A DNA stretch of 6,926 nucleotides. Origin: Candidatus Altimarinota bacterium. Lineage in GTDB: Bacteria > Patescibacteriota > Gracilibacteria > UBA1369 > LOWO2-01-FULL-3. The stretch is from assembly GCA_029939035.1 (NCBI GenBank), contig JAOZTS010000059.1:1-6926 (forward strand), read 5' to 3'. Within the stretch, counting starts at the first letter, position 1; each line of letters opens with the position of its first letter. The notes under the pieces are model-generated. The model ran no database searches. It saw only the letters and a list, made by a program, of their open reading frames with translations, and had not been told where the DNA came from. Positions 1-6,688 of this stretch are shown here, in pieces. The position numbers were made by a program, and so were the translations under genes.

Positions 1-493
1 TCTTTAAGCCAAGAGCGTAAGCCATAAGGTTTGTAAGGAAATGCAGTGCTGGTGTGAGAACTATCATGACAAGAAGGTTTTGCCATGGAATCACATAAAC
101 TGGTAGTAAAAGCAGATACGCCCCAACGACAAAGTCGAGTTGGTCGAATGGGAACCATGGCCGACCTGGTTTGATTTTTAGCCGACGTTTGAAAAATGAT
201 TTGATGGCGTCGCCTGTGAGGGCGCCGATTCCGAAGAGGAATGCGTATAGGAATATGTTTATTTGCTGATAGTCGAGGAGAGCGTAGTCGGTTTGGACTT
301 GCTGTTGAATTGCGAGGACTGCGAGGGCACCTATGAATCCTGCTACGAACCCACGGTATGTTTTGTGAGCTCCGAATAGTTTTTCGTGGATTGGGGTGCC
401 GAGAATCGGGATTTTCGCGAATAATACAGGGCACATGTTGGCCACGTAGGCGGGAAGAATTAGGTAGACTGACGATAAGATTAGCTCGAACAT
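1..493 (-). CDS. carS: CDP-archaeol synthase (CarS/DUF46) family membrane protein, C-terminus cut by window edge
   Basis: Seen: an ATG-started frame stays open for 164 codons to the left edge. It begins MFELILSSVYLILPAYVANM, followed by a GAHKTYRGFVAG motif near residues 40-51 and, in the middle, GALTGDAIKSFFKRRLKIK then a PGRPWFPFDQLD motif. The last visible residues are ALGLK. About four or five hydrophobic segments are visible. Known: this motif order is that of the CarS-like family (DUF46), integral membrane CTP:lipid cytidylyltransferases. In archaea they activate unsaturated archaetidic acid with CTP to give CDP-archaeol; the family is distantly related to bacterial CdsA. Archaeal members are about 165-180 residues and often end a few residues after a GLK-like stretch, so probably only a few residues are missing. 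Inferred: in this bacterium it probably makes a CDP-activated lipid for phospholipid head-group attachment; whether the substrate is phosphatidic acid or an ether lipid cannot be told. It lies 18 bp after the RNase J stop, so co-transcription is likely. No Shine-Dalgarno motif precedes the ATG. Confidence 0.85.
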   Translation of the reverse strand, partial: MFELILSSVYLILPAYVANMCPVLFAKIPILGTPIHEKLFGAHKTYRGFVAGFIGALAVLAIQQQVQTDYALLDYQQINIFLYAFLFGIGALTGDAIKSFFKRRLKIKPGRPWFPFDQLDFVVGAYLLLLPVYVIPWQNLLVMIVLTPALHFLTNLMAYALGLK

Positions 494-511
494 ATCGAGA
501 GTCTACCAGAT

Positions 512-2503
512 TTAGTTCTCTATTATCAGAGGTATTATCAGTGGTCTTCGCTCGAGTTTCTTTCGAGTGTATTTGTCTACTGACTGTTTGATGTAATACT
601 TAACATCCTTTCGAGAAGCTCTTGGGTCTTTTTTTGTAATACCTTTGTATGCTTCTCCTGCCACTTGGGCTATTTCTTCGGTAGTCTTTTGTGATTCATG
701 CATGTAGATGAATCCACGTGAAACGATGTCTGGTGTTTTCTTTAGTTTTTTAGTCTTTTTGTTGATGTGGATGAGCATAACGAGGGTGCCATTTTCGGAC
801 ATCATTGCTCTGTCGCCCTGGACGTGTGAGCCGATTTCTCCTTCTCCTGAACCATCTATCAAGATGTATTTTGTATCAACTTTTTCTTTTGTCTTTTCTA
901 CTTTTCCCTGTGCTGCGTGCAGAACATCGCCGTTTTCTATCATTATAACTTTGTCTTTTGGTATGCGGCATTGTTCTATTGCTAGGCGGCCGAGTTCTTT
1001 ACGCATGTAATATTCACCGTGAATTGGAATTAAGTATTTTGGTCGAACGAAGTCGATCATTTTCTTGAGCTCTTCTTGTTTTCCGTGCCCTGAACTGTGG
1101 ACATCCATTATTTGGTTGTGGATGACCTCTGCTCCTAGTTTGGAAAGATTGTTGATTGTTGAATAAATTGCTCGTTCGTTCCCGATAATTGGGGAAGATG
1201 AGAAAATTATTGTGTCCCCTCTTTTGATTTTCACATGTGGATGTTCACCTGTGGACATTCGAGTTAGGGCTGAGACCGGTTCTCCTTGGGAGCCGGTTGT
1301 AAGGATAAGAGTTTGTTTGTCATTCTCTTTTTTGTATTTTTTCACATCAGATATTGTTCCCTGCGGAACATGTAGGCTCCCAAATTTGCTAGCAATTTCG
1401 ATGTTTGTCTTCATGCTTCTTCCGCTGACATATAGCTTTCTGTTACATTTTGCGGCTGCATCTATGATCATTTGCAATCTTCCGATTTGGCTTGCAAATG
1501 AAGCTACAATCACTCTTCCAGTGGCTTCGCTAATTACTTTTTCTAGAGTCTCCCCTACTTTTTTCTCTGACATACTGTGTCCTGCTTTTAGTGCGTTTGT
1601 TGATTCGCAGAAAAGAGCTAACACGTTTTGTCGTCCAAGAGCTTGCATCTTGTGAATGTCGGCTTTTGGCTGGTTTCTAGCAGGCGTGTCATCGAATTTG
1701 AAATCTCCAGTGTGAACTATTTTCCCAACTGGTGTGTCTATTACCACTCCAAGTGCGTCTGGAATTGAATGTGCAACTCTGAAAAATTTACATAGGAATT
1801 TTCCTAGTTTCAGAGGCTTGTCCGGATTAATTGTGTGAACTTTTGCCAGCTTTTGCTGTTTGAATTCATCAATTCTTTTTTGGACTAATCCCATTGTTAG
1901 TGTCGCACCATAAACTGGTGGAAAATCCAATTTTGGAAGTATATAAGGCAATCCTCCTATGTGGTCCAAGTGACCGTGAGTGAGGACAATACCCCTTATT
2001 TTCTTCTTGTTTTCTTCTAAATATGAAGTGTCCGGGATTACATAATCTATCCCGAATAAATCATCGCTTGGGAATTCGAATCCCATATCTACAATGATAA
2101 TGTCATCCTCGTATTCGAAGACCGTCAAGTTTTTACCAACTTCATCTAGTCCCCCAAGTGGAATAATTTTTAGTTTTCCTTTGAGAAATTTTGACGTTGG
2201 ACTTGGCATAGGCTTGCGAGCAGGTGTGCTCACAGGCTTGTACTTTGGTTTGTTGTACTTTGGCACGTGTGCCTTTTTGTGCACAGGTTTGTGTGCCGGT
2301 TTGTGTGTTTTTTTGTGCGCTGCATGCTTATGAGCCGGCTTTTTAGCTGGCTTGTGCGCATGTTTATGCACTGGTTTTTTTCCTGTTTTAGAAAAAACCT
2401 TTTTTCCTGTTTGTGTGCTGGATGTATTTTCGTGCTTTTTTGGAGATGTTTCTTCTTTTTGCTCCATGTCTGCTCTCTTCATCCATTGATCAATTTGATC
2501 CAT
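512..2503 (-). CDS. rnj: Ribonuclease J with a long Lys/His-rich N-terminal extension
   Basis: A metallo-beta-lactamase/beta-CASP ribonuclease (5'-3' exonuclease and endonuclease on mRNA and rRNA, cytoplasmic). Seen: 663 residues. The core begins near residue 109 (KLKIIPLGGLDEVGKN) and is about 555 residues, the usual length of RNase J1. Zn ligands are visible: HGHLDH at 176-181, H245 in AHSIPD, D267 in HTGDFKFD, and H495 in IPIHGEYY. The beta-CASP part includes GHSMSEKKVGETL (308-320), TTGSQGEP (402-409) and HSSGHG (469-474). The C-terminal domain has VSRGFIY (594-600) and ends ERRPLIIPLIIEN. Residues 1-108 are a low-complexity, probably disordered basic tail (described separately). The start at 2503 follows a TATAAT box by 12 bp and has no good ribosome site. 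An alternative start is codon 13 (ATG at 2467), which has GAGAG about 5-9 nt upstream and would give 651 residues. It is transcribed divergently from murD and is followed closely by the carS-like gene. Only the exact start is in doubt. Confidence 0.96.
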   Translation of the reverse strand: MDQIDQWMKRADMEQKEETSPKKHENTSSTQTGKKVFSKTGKKPVHKHAHKPAKKPAHKHAAHKKTHKPAHKPVHKKAHVPKYNKPKYKPVSTPARKPMPSPTSKFLKGKLKIIPLGGLDEVGKNLTVFEYEDDIIIVDMGFEFPSDDLFGIDYVIPDTSYLEENKKKIRGIVLTHGHLDHIGGLPYILPKLDFPPVYGATLTMGLVQKRIDEFKQQKLAKVHTINPDKPLKLGKFLCKFFRVAHSIPDALGVVIDTPVGKIVHTGDFKFDDTPARNQPKADIHKMQALGRQNVLALFCESTNALKAGHSMSEKKVGETLEKVISEATGRVIVASFASQIGRLQMIIDAAAKCNRKLYVSGRSMKTNIEIASKFGSLHVPQGTISDVKKYKKENDKQTLILTTGSQGEPVSALTRMSTGEHPHVKIKRGDTIIFSSSPIIGNERAIYSTINNLSKLGAEVIHNQIMDVHSSGHGKQEELKKMIDFVRPKYLIPIHGEYYMRKELGRLAIEQCRIPKDKVIMIENGDVLHAAQGKVEKTKEKVDTKYILIDGSGEGEIGSHVQGDRAMMSENGTLVMLIHINKKTKKLKKTPDIVSRGFIYMHESQKTTEEIAQVAGEAYKGITKKDPRASRKDVKYYIKQSVDKYTRKKLERRPLIIPLIIEN
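2267..2380 (-). repeat. Coding repeat: His/Lys tetrapeptide tail of RNase J
   Basis: Residues 42-79 of RNase J are built almost only from K, H, A, P, V and T. Between residues 46 and 79 there are 10 histidines and 11 lysines in 34 positions. From H63 the histidines fall exactly every fourth residue (63, 67, 71, 75, 79), giving tetrads HKKT, HKPA, HKPV and HKKA at about 2270-2317. The DNA shows this on the plus strand as imperfect repeats around ttgtg and ggtttgtg. The region is likely disordered and strongly basic; RNA binding or metal binding is an inference. Confidence 0.85.
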
Positions 2504-2528
2504 GTTTCTTTTTACATTATATTCTACT

Positions 2529-2557
2529 TTGACCGCTTACCGTTATTATTGTAGCAT
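2529..2557 (+). promoter_or_regulatory. murD: Candidate sigma70-type promoter for murD
   Basis: TTGACC (2529-2534; 5 of 6 to consensus), a 17 bp spacer, and TAGCAT (2552-2557; 4 of 6). Initiation about 7 bp downstream would give a leader of roughly 25 nt. A competing AT box, TATTATAAA (2575-2583), lies 5 bp before the ATG and would give an almost leaderless transcript. The site overlaps the candidate -10 of the divergent RNase J gene, so the two promoters may compete. Confidence 0.45.
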
Positions 2558-2558
2558 A
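2548..2558 (-). promoter_or_regulatory. Possible extended -10 element for the RNase J-carS operon
   Basis: Read on the minus strand, the gap upstream of RNase J contains TATGCTACAAT, an extended -10 (TGnTACAAT) without an obvious TTGACA-like -35. It would give a leader of about 40 nt. A second perfect TATAAT lies at 2516-2521 on the same strand, only 12 bp before the ATG at 2503; if that one is used, the leader would be about 5 nt. The two cannot be separated by eye. Confidence 0.4.
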
Positions 2559-2588
2559 AAAAAGCCTTTATTACTATTATAAATACCT

Positions 2589-3953
2589 ATGATTGAAATG
2601 GATCAACGTAGCAAGATTGCGATTTTGGGATATGGAGTTGAGGGAAAAGCGATGCTGGAATATTTGGTCGATCACAATTATGACAATATTACTGTTTGTG
2701 ATAAGAACGTGGACATCAAAGACAAGATGCCAAATGGCGTATCTGTTCGTTTTGGACCGGAATATTTGGATAATTTGATGGATTTTGAAGTAATTTTCCG
2801 AAGTCCTGGAATTCGTTATTTAGAGCCAAGAGTTCAGTCTGCAAAGGCTGCAGGGGTGCAAATTACCAGTAGTACTGCATTTTTTATGGATCAGGCGATT
2901 TGCCCTGTGATTGGAGTTACGGGAACTAAAGGTAAGGGGACTACGTGTACTTTGATTCATGAAATGCTTAGTGAGGCTGGCGAGGACTCTTATCTTGGGG
3001 GAAATATCGGTAAGCCGGCTGTTGAATTTTTAGATCATATAAAAGGAAAAAGTGTTATGGTTTTGGAGCTTTCTTCGTTCCAACTGCAAGACTTGAAGAA
3101 CAGTCCTGATTATGCGGTTATTTTGAATACAACGACTGATCATTTGGATTATCATGTGGATAGAAATGAGTATTTGAAAGCGAAAGAAAGCCTTCTTGCT
3201 CACCAAAATGACGATAGTGTTGCTGTATTGAACAAGGATTATGATTATGTTGAAAATTATGAGCCACTTGTAAAAGGAGAGCTGAAATATGTGAGTGTTG
3301 AGGAAGAAGTGAAGGATGGAGCATATGTGATGGGGGATGAAATATTTTATGAAGGCGAGAAAATTTGTGATGCTTCAGATGTGGCCTTGGTTGGAGCGCA
3401 CAATTTGGAGAATATTTTGCCGGCTATCGTTATTGCAAAAGAATTTGATGTAAAAAAGAAGGATATTGTGAAAGTAATTAAGTCATTTAAAGGGCTGCCT
3501 CATAGACTTGAACTGGTAAAGGAAGTGAAGGGTGTTCGCTATTATAATGATTCTTTTTCAACAACTGCAGAGACTTCGATGGCGGCTGTGGACAGTTTTG
3601 ATGAGCCAACAGTTTTGATTGCTGGAGGGAGTGGCAAGGGTCTGGATTATTCAAATTGGGCAACTAAAATTCTTACAAAACCGAGTTTGCATACAGTTAT
3701 TTTGATTGGTGCAACAGCTGAGCAGATGGATCAGGCGATTATTGATGCGGAGAAAAAGCTGGGAGATGCCGAGGGCTCCCCTACTAGAGTGATATTACGG
3801 AAAGATCTAGAAGAAGCCATTTTGGAAGCGTTCGTTCGTGCTGAAAAAGGCGGAGTCGTGGTGATGTCCCCTGCTGCTGCGAGCCTGGATCAGTTTAAGA
3901 ATTACAAATATAGAGGCCGAGCTTTTAGGAAAGCGGTGGCGAAGTTGAGGTAG
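2589..3953 (+). CDS. murD: UDP-N-acetylmuramoylalanine--D-glutamate ligase (MurD)
   Basis: A cytoplasmic ATP-dependent ligase adding D-glutamate to UDP-MurNAc-L-Ala in peptidoglycan precursor synthesis. Seen: 454 residues, normal for MurD. The N-terminal Rossmann UDP-binding domain has KIAILGYGVEGKA (9-21) and RSPGI (71-75). The central ATPase domain has the P-loop TGTKGKGTT (111-119), LELSSFQL (159-166), TTDHLDYH (182-189) and YLKAK (195-199), with K199 at the expected carbamylated lysine. GAHNLENILPA (269-279) follows. The C-terminal domain has LPHRLELV (303-310), YYNDSFSTTAETS (318-330), AGGSGKGLDY (345-354) and MSPAAASLDQF (426-436). Oddities: the P-loop has Lys where MurD usually has Asn or His (GTNGK) and an extra-small GKGTT; the usual SPACAS is SPAAAS. 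ATG at 2598 (codon 4) is an alternative start; neither has a Shine-Dalgarno. No other mur or fts gene is adjacent, so it lies outside a dcw cluster, at least in this window. The last 29 bp overlap the convergent flippase gene. Confidence 0.96.
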   Translation: MIEMDQRSKIAILGYGVEGKAMLEYLVDHNYDNITVCDKNVDIKDKMPNGVSVRFGPEYLDNLMDFEVIFRSPGIRYLEPRVQSAKAAGVQITSSTAFFMDQAICPVIGVTGTKGKGTTCTLIHEMLSEAGEDSYLGGNIGKPAVEFLDHIKGKSVMVLELSSFQLQDLKNSPDYAVILNTTTDHLDYHVDRNEYLKAKESLLAHQNDDSVAVLNKDYDYVENYEPLVKGELKYVSVEEEVKDGAYVMGDEIFYEGEKICDASDVALVGAHNLENILPAIVIAKEFDVKKKDIVKVIKSFKGLPHRLELVKEVKGVRYYNDSFSTTAETSMAAVDSFDEPTVLIAGGSGKGLDYSNWATKILTKPSLHTVILIGATAEQMDQAIIDAEKKLGDAEGSPTRVILRKDLEEAILEAFVRAEKGGVVVMSPAAASLDQFKNYKYRGRAFRKAVAKLR

Positions 3954-5445
3954 GTTTGTCGTCTCCTTTTCTCATCATTCCTAACATTTCTTTGTCGACG
4001 GCTTTTGTTACAAGAAGCATTATTGCATAGACGACCGCACCGATTGGGATTAATACTAAGACATTCCAGTTTTGGATGTATGTGTAAGTTGGGGCTTGGA
4101 GGAAGTAGACGGCTGCGCCCATTACTCCAGCTGAGAAAATGATTTTTCCTAATTTTTTGAAATCTATCGAGAATTCCAGGTATTTTCGAGCTACGTAATA
4201 TGTAGCTATCAGGATGAAAAGTTCGCTGAGAATAGACGTAAATGCTGCCCCTCTGAATCCGTAATGTGGGATCACTATGAGATTTGCTACTATGTTGAAA
4301 ATTGCACATGCACCGTTGATGTAGAGGAGTTTTGATTGTTGATTTATCGCTATTAGGATGAATGCGAATAGAACGTTTAGGAATTGGAACAGTAGTGCGA
4401 AAATGAGGATTTGGAATGCAATGTCAGAGCCGTAGAAGCCATCCCCTAGCCGAGAAAGGAAGTCTGGCGTGGATACCACAAATATGATTGGGAATGCTAG
4501 AATGACTCCCCCAACTACCATTGGAATCGACAGTGCTGCGAGGAAATCGAATGCGTAGCTGATTACTTTTTTGTACTTGTCTGTCTTTTCTTTGATAGTT
4601 CTGGTCAAAACCGGAAGCACTGAATTCATGAAGTACAAAGGCAGAATGGCGAAGTGTTCGAGCATTTTCATTGCAACTCCGTAGATTCCGACTTCTTCAT
4701 CTCCTCTGATTACTGAGATCAATATGGTGTCGATGCGGAAGTAGATTGTGTTTAGAATTAGGGCTAAACCGTATGGAAGTGATTTTACGAGAACGTTTCT
4801 CCAAAGGTCGATGTCGAATCTGTACTCGAGTTTTGTGACTTTTTTGACGTAATGATTTGTGATTAATAGCATTATCAAATTCCCTATTACTCCTGCGAAT
4901 AACAGCATGAAGAATCCTAGTTCGGATTCCCCTTTGAACCCGCAGAAAACTACGTACACCATGAATCCGACTGAGACCACTTTTCCTAGGACGTTTGCGA
5001 TTGAGGACTGGTGCATGCGGAGTTTTGCCTGGAGGACACTTGAGATTGTTCCGTTTATAATTGTGATAAAAACTGTGATTGAGGCGATCGCTACACCGAT
5101 TGGGACGTATGAATTTTCGTAGTTAGGCATGAGGAAAACGGCGCCGATTGCGAGAAGCATGGTCCCAACGACGAGGATGGTCCTGAGTGACAGGATATTT
5201 CCAATGATTTTGGGGATTCTGCTCTCATCCTCAGACATTTCCCTAACTGCTATGGTGAAAAGTCCGAGATCGGCTGCTATTCCGAAAAATGCCAGAAATT
5301 CATAGATAATTACGTATTCTCCGTATCCTTTTGGGCCAAGATAACCTGTGGCGATTTTTACGACTGCAAGCCCTAAAAGTGCTACCAGGACTTTACCTGC
5401 GATCTGCCAGGCCGTGTTTGATAAGATTTTTCGTGCTGTGGACAT
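3925..5445 (-). CDS. Oligosaccharide/polysaccharide flippase (Wzx/RfbX-type, MOP superfamily)
   Basis: An integral membrane protein likely to move lipid-linked glycans across the cytoplasmic membrane. Seen: 506 residues with about 14 hydrophobic segments (roughly 11-35, 43-67, 84-105, 113-135, 147-167, 176-197, 215-236, 258-280, 299-325, 341-365, 374-394, 398-418, 431-450, 458-479). Family-type signatures are the N-terminal SNTAWQIAGK and YLGPKGYGEY (35-44), FRIDTILIS (236-244), EVGIYGVAMK (251-260), and NIVANLIVIPHYGFRGAA (384-401), the classic Polysacc_synt C-terminal segment. The tail is short, polar and Ser/Pro/Thr-rich. Inferred: exporter of a surface glycan or capsule unit. MurJ (lipid II flippase) belongs to the same superfamily and is a less likely reading. 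No glycosyltransferases are adjacent to name a substrate. The start at 5445 is secure, since the next Met is residue 70. It lacks a Shine-Dalgarno; an AT box TATATC ends 8 bp before the ATG. Its 3' end overlaps the convergent murD by 29 bp. Confidence 0.9.
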   Translation of the reverse strand: MSTARKILSNTAWQIAGKVLVALLGLAVVKIATGYLGPKGYGEYVIIYEFLAFFGIAADLGLFTIAVREMSEDESRIPKIIGNILSLRTILVVGTMLLAIGAVFLMPNYENSYVPIGVAIASITVFITIINGTISSVLQAKLRMHQSSIANVLGKVVSVGFMVYVVFCGFKGESELGFFMLLFAGVIGNLIMLLITNHYVKKVTKLEYRFDIDLWRNVLVKSLPYGLALILNTIYFRIDTILISVIRGDEEVGIYGVAMKMLEHFAILPLYFMNSVLPVLTRTIKEKTDKYKKVISYAFDFLAALSIPMVVGGVILAFPIIFVVSTPDFLSRLGDGFYGSDIAFQILIFALLFQFLNVLFAFILIAINQQSKLLYINGACAIFNIVANLIVIPHYGFRGAAFTSILSELFILIATYYVARKYLEFSIDFKKLGKIIFSAGVMGAAVYFLQAPTYTYIQNWNVLVLIPIGAVVYAIMLLVTKAVDKEMLGMMRKGDDKPTSTSPPLS

Positions 5446-5453
5446 GCGATTAG

Positions 5454-5462
5454 GATATATAA
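5454..5462 (-). promoter_or_regulatory. Weak -10-like AT box before the flippase gene
   Basis: The minus strand reads TTATATATC just before the flippase ATG at 5445. With TATATC as the -10, the predicted transcript would begin within a few bases of the start codon. A TTGCAA hexamer lies 15 bp upstream of TATATC, a short spacing for sigma70. Support is limited to AT content and position. Confidence 0.25.
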
Positions 5463-5490
5463 GGTTTTTGGGGTTTGCAAGGCTGCTTTG

Positions 5491-5499
5491 TGCTATAAT
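5491..5499 (+). promoter_or_regulatory. prfB: Extended -10 promoter element for prfB
   Basis: TGCTATAAT is a perfect TATAAT with the TGn extension, placed 20 bp before the prfB start codon. No good -35 lies at 16-18 bp, which extended -10 promoters tolerate. Initiation near 5506 would give a leader of about 14 nt, AT-only at its end and without a Shine-Dalgarno. Confidence 0.55.
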
Positions 5500-5519
5500 A
5501 TTGGCAATAAAATTTTAAT

Positions 5520-6614
5520 ATGCATGAAGTTAAGTCACAATTAGAGGAGCTCGATAAATATATCAAGGATGGGCTGGAAAAGATTGACCTTTCGGGGAAA
5601 CGGAAAGAGGTCGAAAAACTGAACGAGGAGATGTCTGCTCCTGGGTTTTGGGACAATAAAGACAAAGCGGCAGAGGTTGGGCAGAGAGCGAGTAATTTGA
5701 CGAAATTGATTGAGACTTGGGAAGGGATTGTCGAGGAAGTGGATGAACTTTTGGGGTTGTTGCCGGAGATTTCTCCTGAGAAAGATCCTGAGGCTGCTGA
5801 GGAGTTTAAGGAGATGGTTGTGGCTTTGGCTGATCGATGGAGGAAACTGGAGATTTCGACGTTCTTGAGCGGGAAATATGATGAAAATAATGCGATTGTT
5901 ACTATACATTCAGGTACTGGGGGAACTGATGCGGCGGATTTTGCTGAGATGCTTTTGAGGATGTATTTGAGATATGGAGAACGAATGGAATTTGGAACTG
6001 AGATTTTGGAAAAATCTGTGGCGGATGAGGCCGGGATAAAGAGTTGTACATTTACTGTGAAGGGGCAGTTTGCTTATGGATATCTGAAAGGTGAGGCTGG
6101 CGTGCATCGGTTGGTGCGACTATCCCCTTTTAATACTAAACATACTCGGGAGACTTCGTTTGTGTTGGTGGAAGTTTTGCCGGAGGTTCATTTTGCTGAG
6201 GATGTAGTGATCGCTCCGGATGATTTGCGTGTTGATGTGTTTCGGGCTGGTGGACATGGTGGGCAGGGCGTGAATACTACTGATTCGGCGGTGCGGATTA
6301 CACATATACCAACTGGGATCGTGGTTTCGTGTCAGAATGAGAGAAGTCAGTTACAAAATAAGGAGCAGGCTATGAAAGTTTTGCATGCGAGGTTGGCGGA
6401 TTTGATGGAAAAACAGCAAGCTTCGGAGCTTTCAGAGTTGCGAGGTGAGACCCAGGATATTGCGTGGGGAAGCCAGATTCGGTCGTATGTTTTGCATCCG
6501 TACAAGATGGTGAAAGATCATCGGACTGACTACGAGGAAAGCGATCCGGATAAGGTTTTTGATGGGGAATTGGATGGTTTTATTGAAGCGGAGCTGAAGA
6601 AAGAGGTGAAGTAG
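5520..6614 (+). CDS. prfB: Peptide chain release factor 2 (RF2), single continuous frame
   Basis: A class I release factor that recognises UGA and UAA and triggers peptidyl-tRNA hydrolysis on the ribosome. Seen: 364 residues, the full RF2 length. The N-terminal helical domain (about 1-110) is charged and coiled-coil-like and includes MSAPGFWDN (38-46). HSGTGGTDAADFAEML (130-145) and YGYLKGEAGVHRLVR (186-200) follow. The stop-codon tripeptide SPF is at 202-204 (RF2 type; RF1 has PxT). The catalytic GGQ is at 247-249, then VNTTDSAVRITHIPTG (251-266) and CQNERSQLQNK (271-281). The C-terminus has WGSQIRSYVLHPY (316-328) and VKDHRT (331-336). Oddity: the residue after GGQ is Gly rather than the more usual His or Ser. 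The +1 programmed frameshift (CTT TGA C) of many bacterial prfB genes is absent; the matching region (codons 21-27) reads straight through as KIDLSGK. The ATG at 5520 is the only sensible start, since an in-frame TAA lies 10-12 bp upstream. Divergent from the flippase. Confidence 0.97.
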   Translation: MHEVKSQLEELDKYIKDGLEKIDLSGKRKEVEKLNEEMSAPGFWDNKDKAAEVGQRASNLTKLIETWEGIVEEVDELLGLLPEISPEKDPEAAEEFKEMVVALADRWRKLEISTFLSGKYDENNAIVTIHSGTGGTDAADFAEMLLRMYLRYGERMEFGTEILEKSVADEAGIKSCTFTVKGQFAYGYLKGEAGVHRLVRLSPFNTKHTRETSFVLVEVLPEVHFAEDVVIAPDDLRVDVFRAGGHGGQGVNTTDSAVRITHIPTGIVVSCQNERSQLQNKEQAMKVLHARLADLMEKQQASELSELRGETQDIAWGSQIRSYVLHPYKMVKDHRTDYEESDPDKVFDGELDGFIEAELKKEVK

Positions 6615-6659
6615 GGATGGAGCTTTGGGTGTGGGGTGTTTTTTTGTGGTTGGTAAAAT

Positions 6660-6688
6660 AGTAAAAAAATTTGGAATTTTTACTTTTT
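6660..6688. terminator. Possible bidirectional terminator between prfB and the toxin gene
   Basis: AGTAAAAA at 6660-6667 pairs with TTTTTACT at 6677-6684, an 8 bp stem around a 9-base middle in which TT/AA can add pairs. It is followed by further T residues to 6688 and preceded by A-rich sequence, so it could work on both strands. The stem is almost all A-T, so it is weak. It overlaps the last codons of the minus-strand toxin gene. A run of seven or more T at about 6639-6645 after a G-rich stretch is a second weak signal for prfB. Confidence 0.35.

Noticed and set aside
358..591. 77-codon plus-strand frame over the carS-RNase J junction
   Set aside because: It is antisense to both the CarS start and the RNase J end, and no ribosome site or family resemblance supports it.
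1212..1655. 147-codon plus-strand open frame inside RNase J
   Set aside because: It is antisense to the conserved beta-CASP core of RNase J, and its translation is a Cys/Phe/Leu-rich product with no recognisable family.
2230..2380. Possible CRISPR or tandem DNA repeat
   Set aside because: The repeats are short, irregular, lack spacers and are explained by the K/H/A/P codons of the RNase J tail.
3902..4309. 135-codon minus-strand open frame overlapping the flippase 3' half
   Set aside because: It is a same-strand out-of-frame shadow of the flippase gene; the product is Ser/Arg/His-rich without motifs.
3925..5445. MurJ lipid II flippase paired with murD
   Set aside because: The general architecture fits, but the C-terminal segment NIVANLIVIPHYGFRGAA and the DTILIS segment look like Wzx-type polysaccharide exporters. 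I cannot exclude MurJ without a search.
5520..5600. Programmed frameshift at the start of prfB
   Set aside because: The frame is continuous from the ATG and no CTT TGA C slippery site is present.
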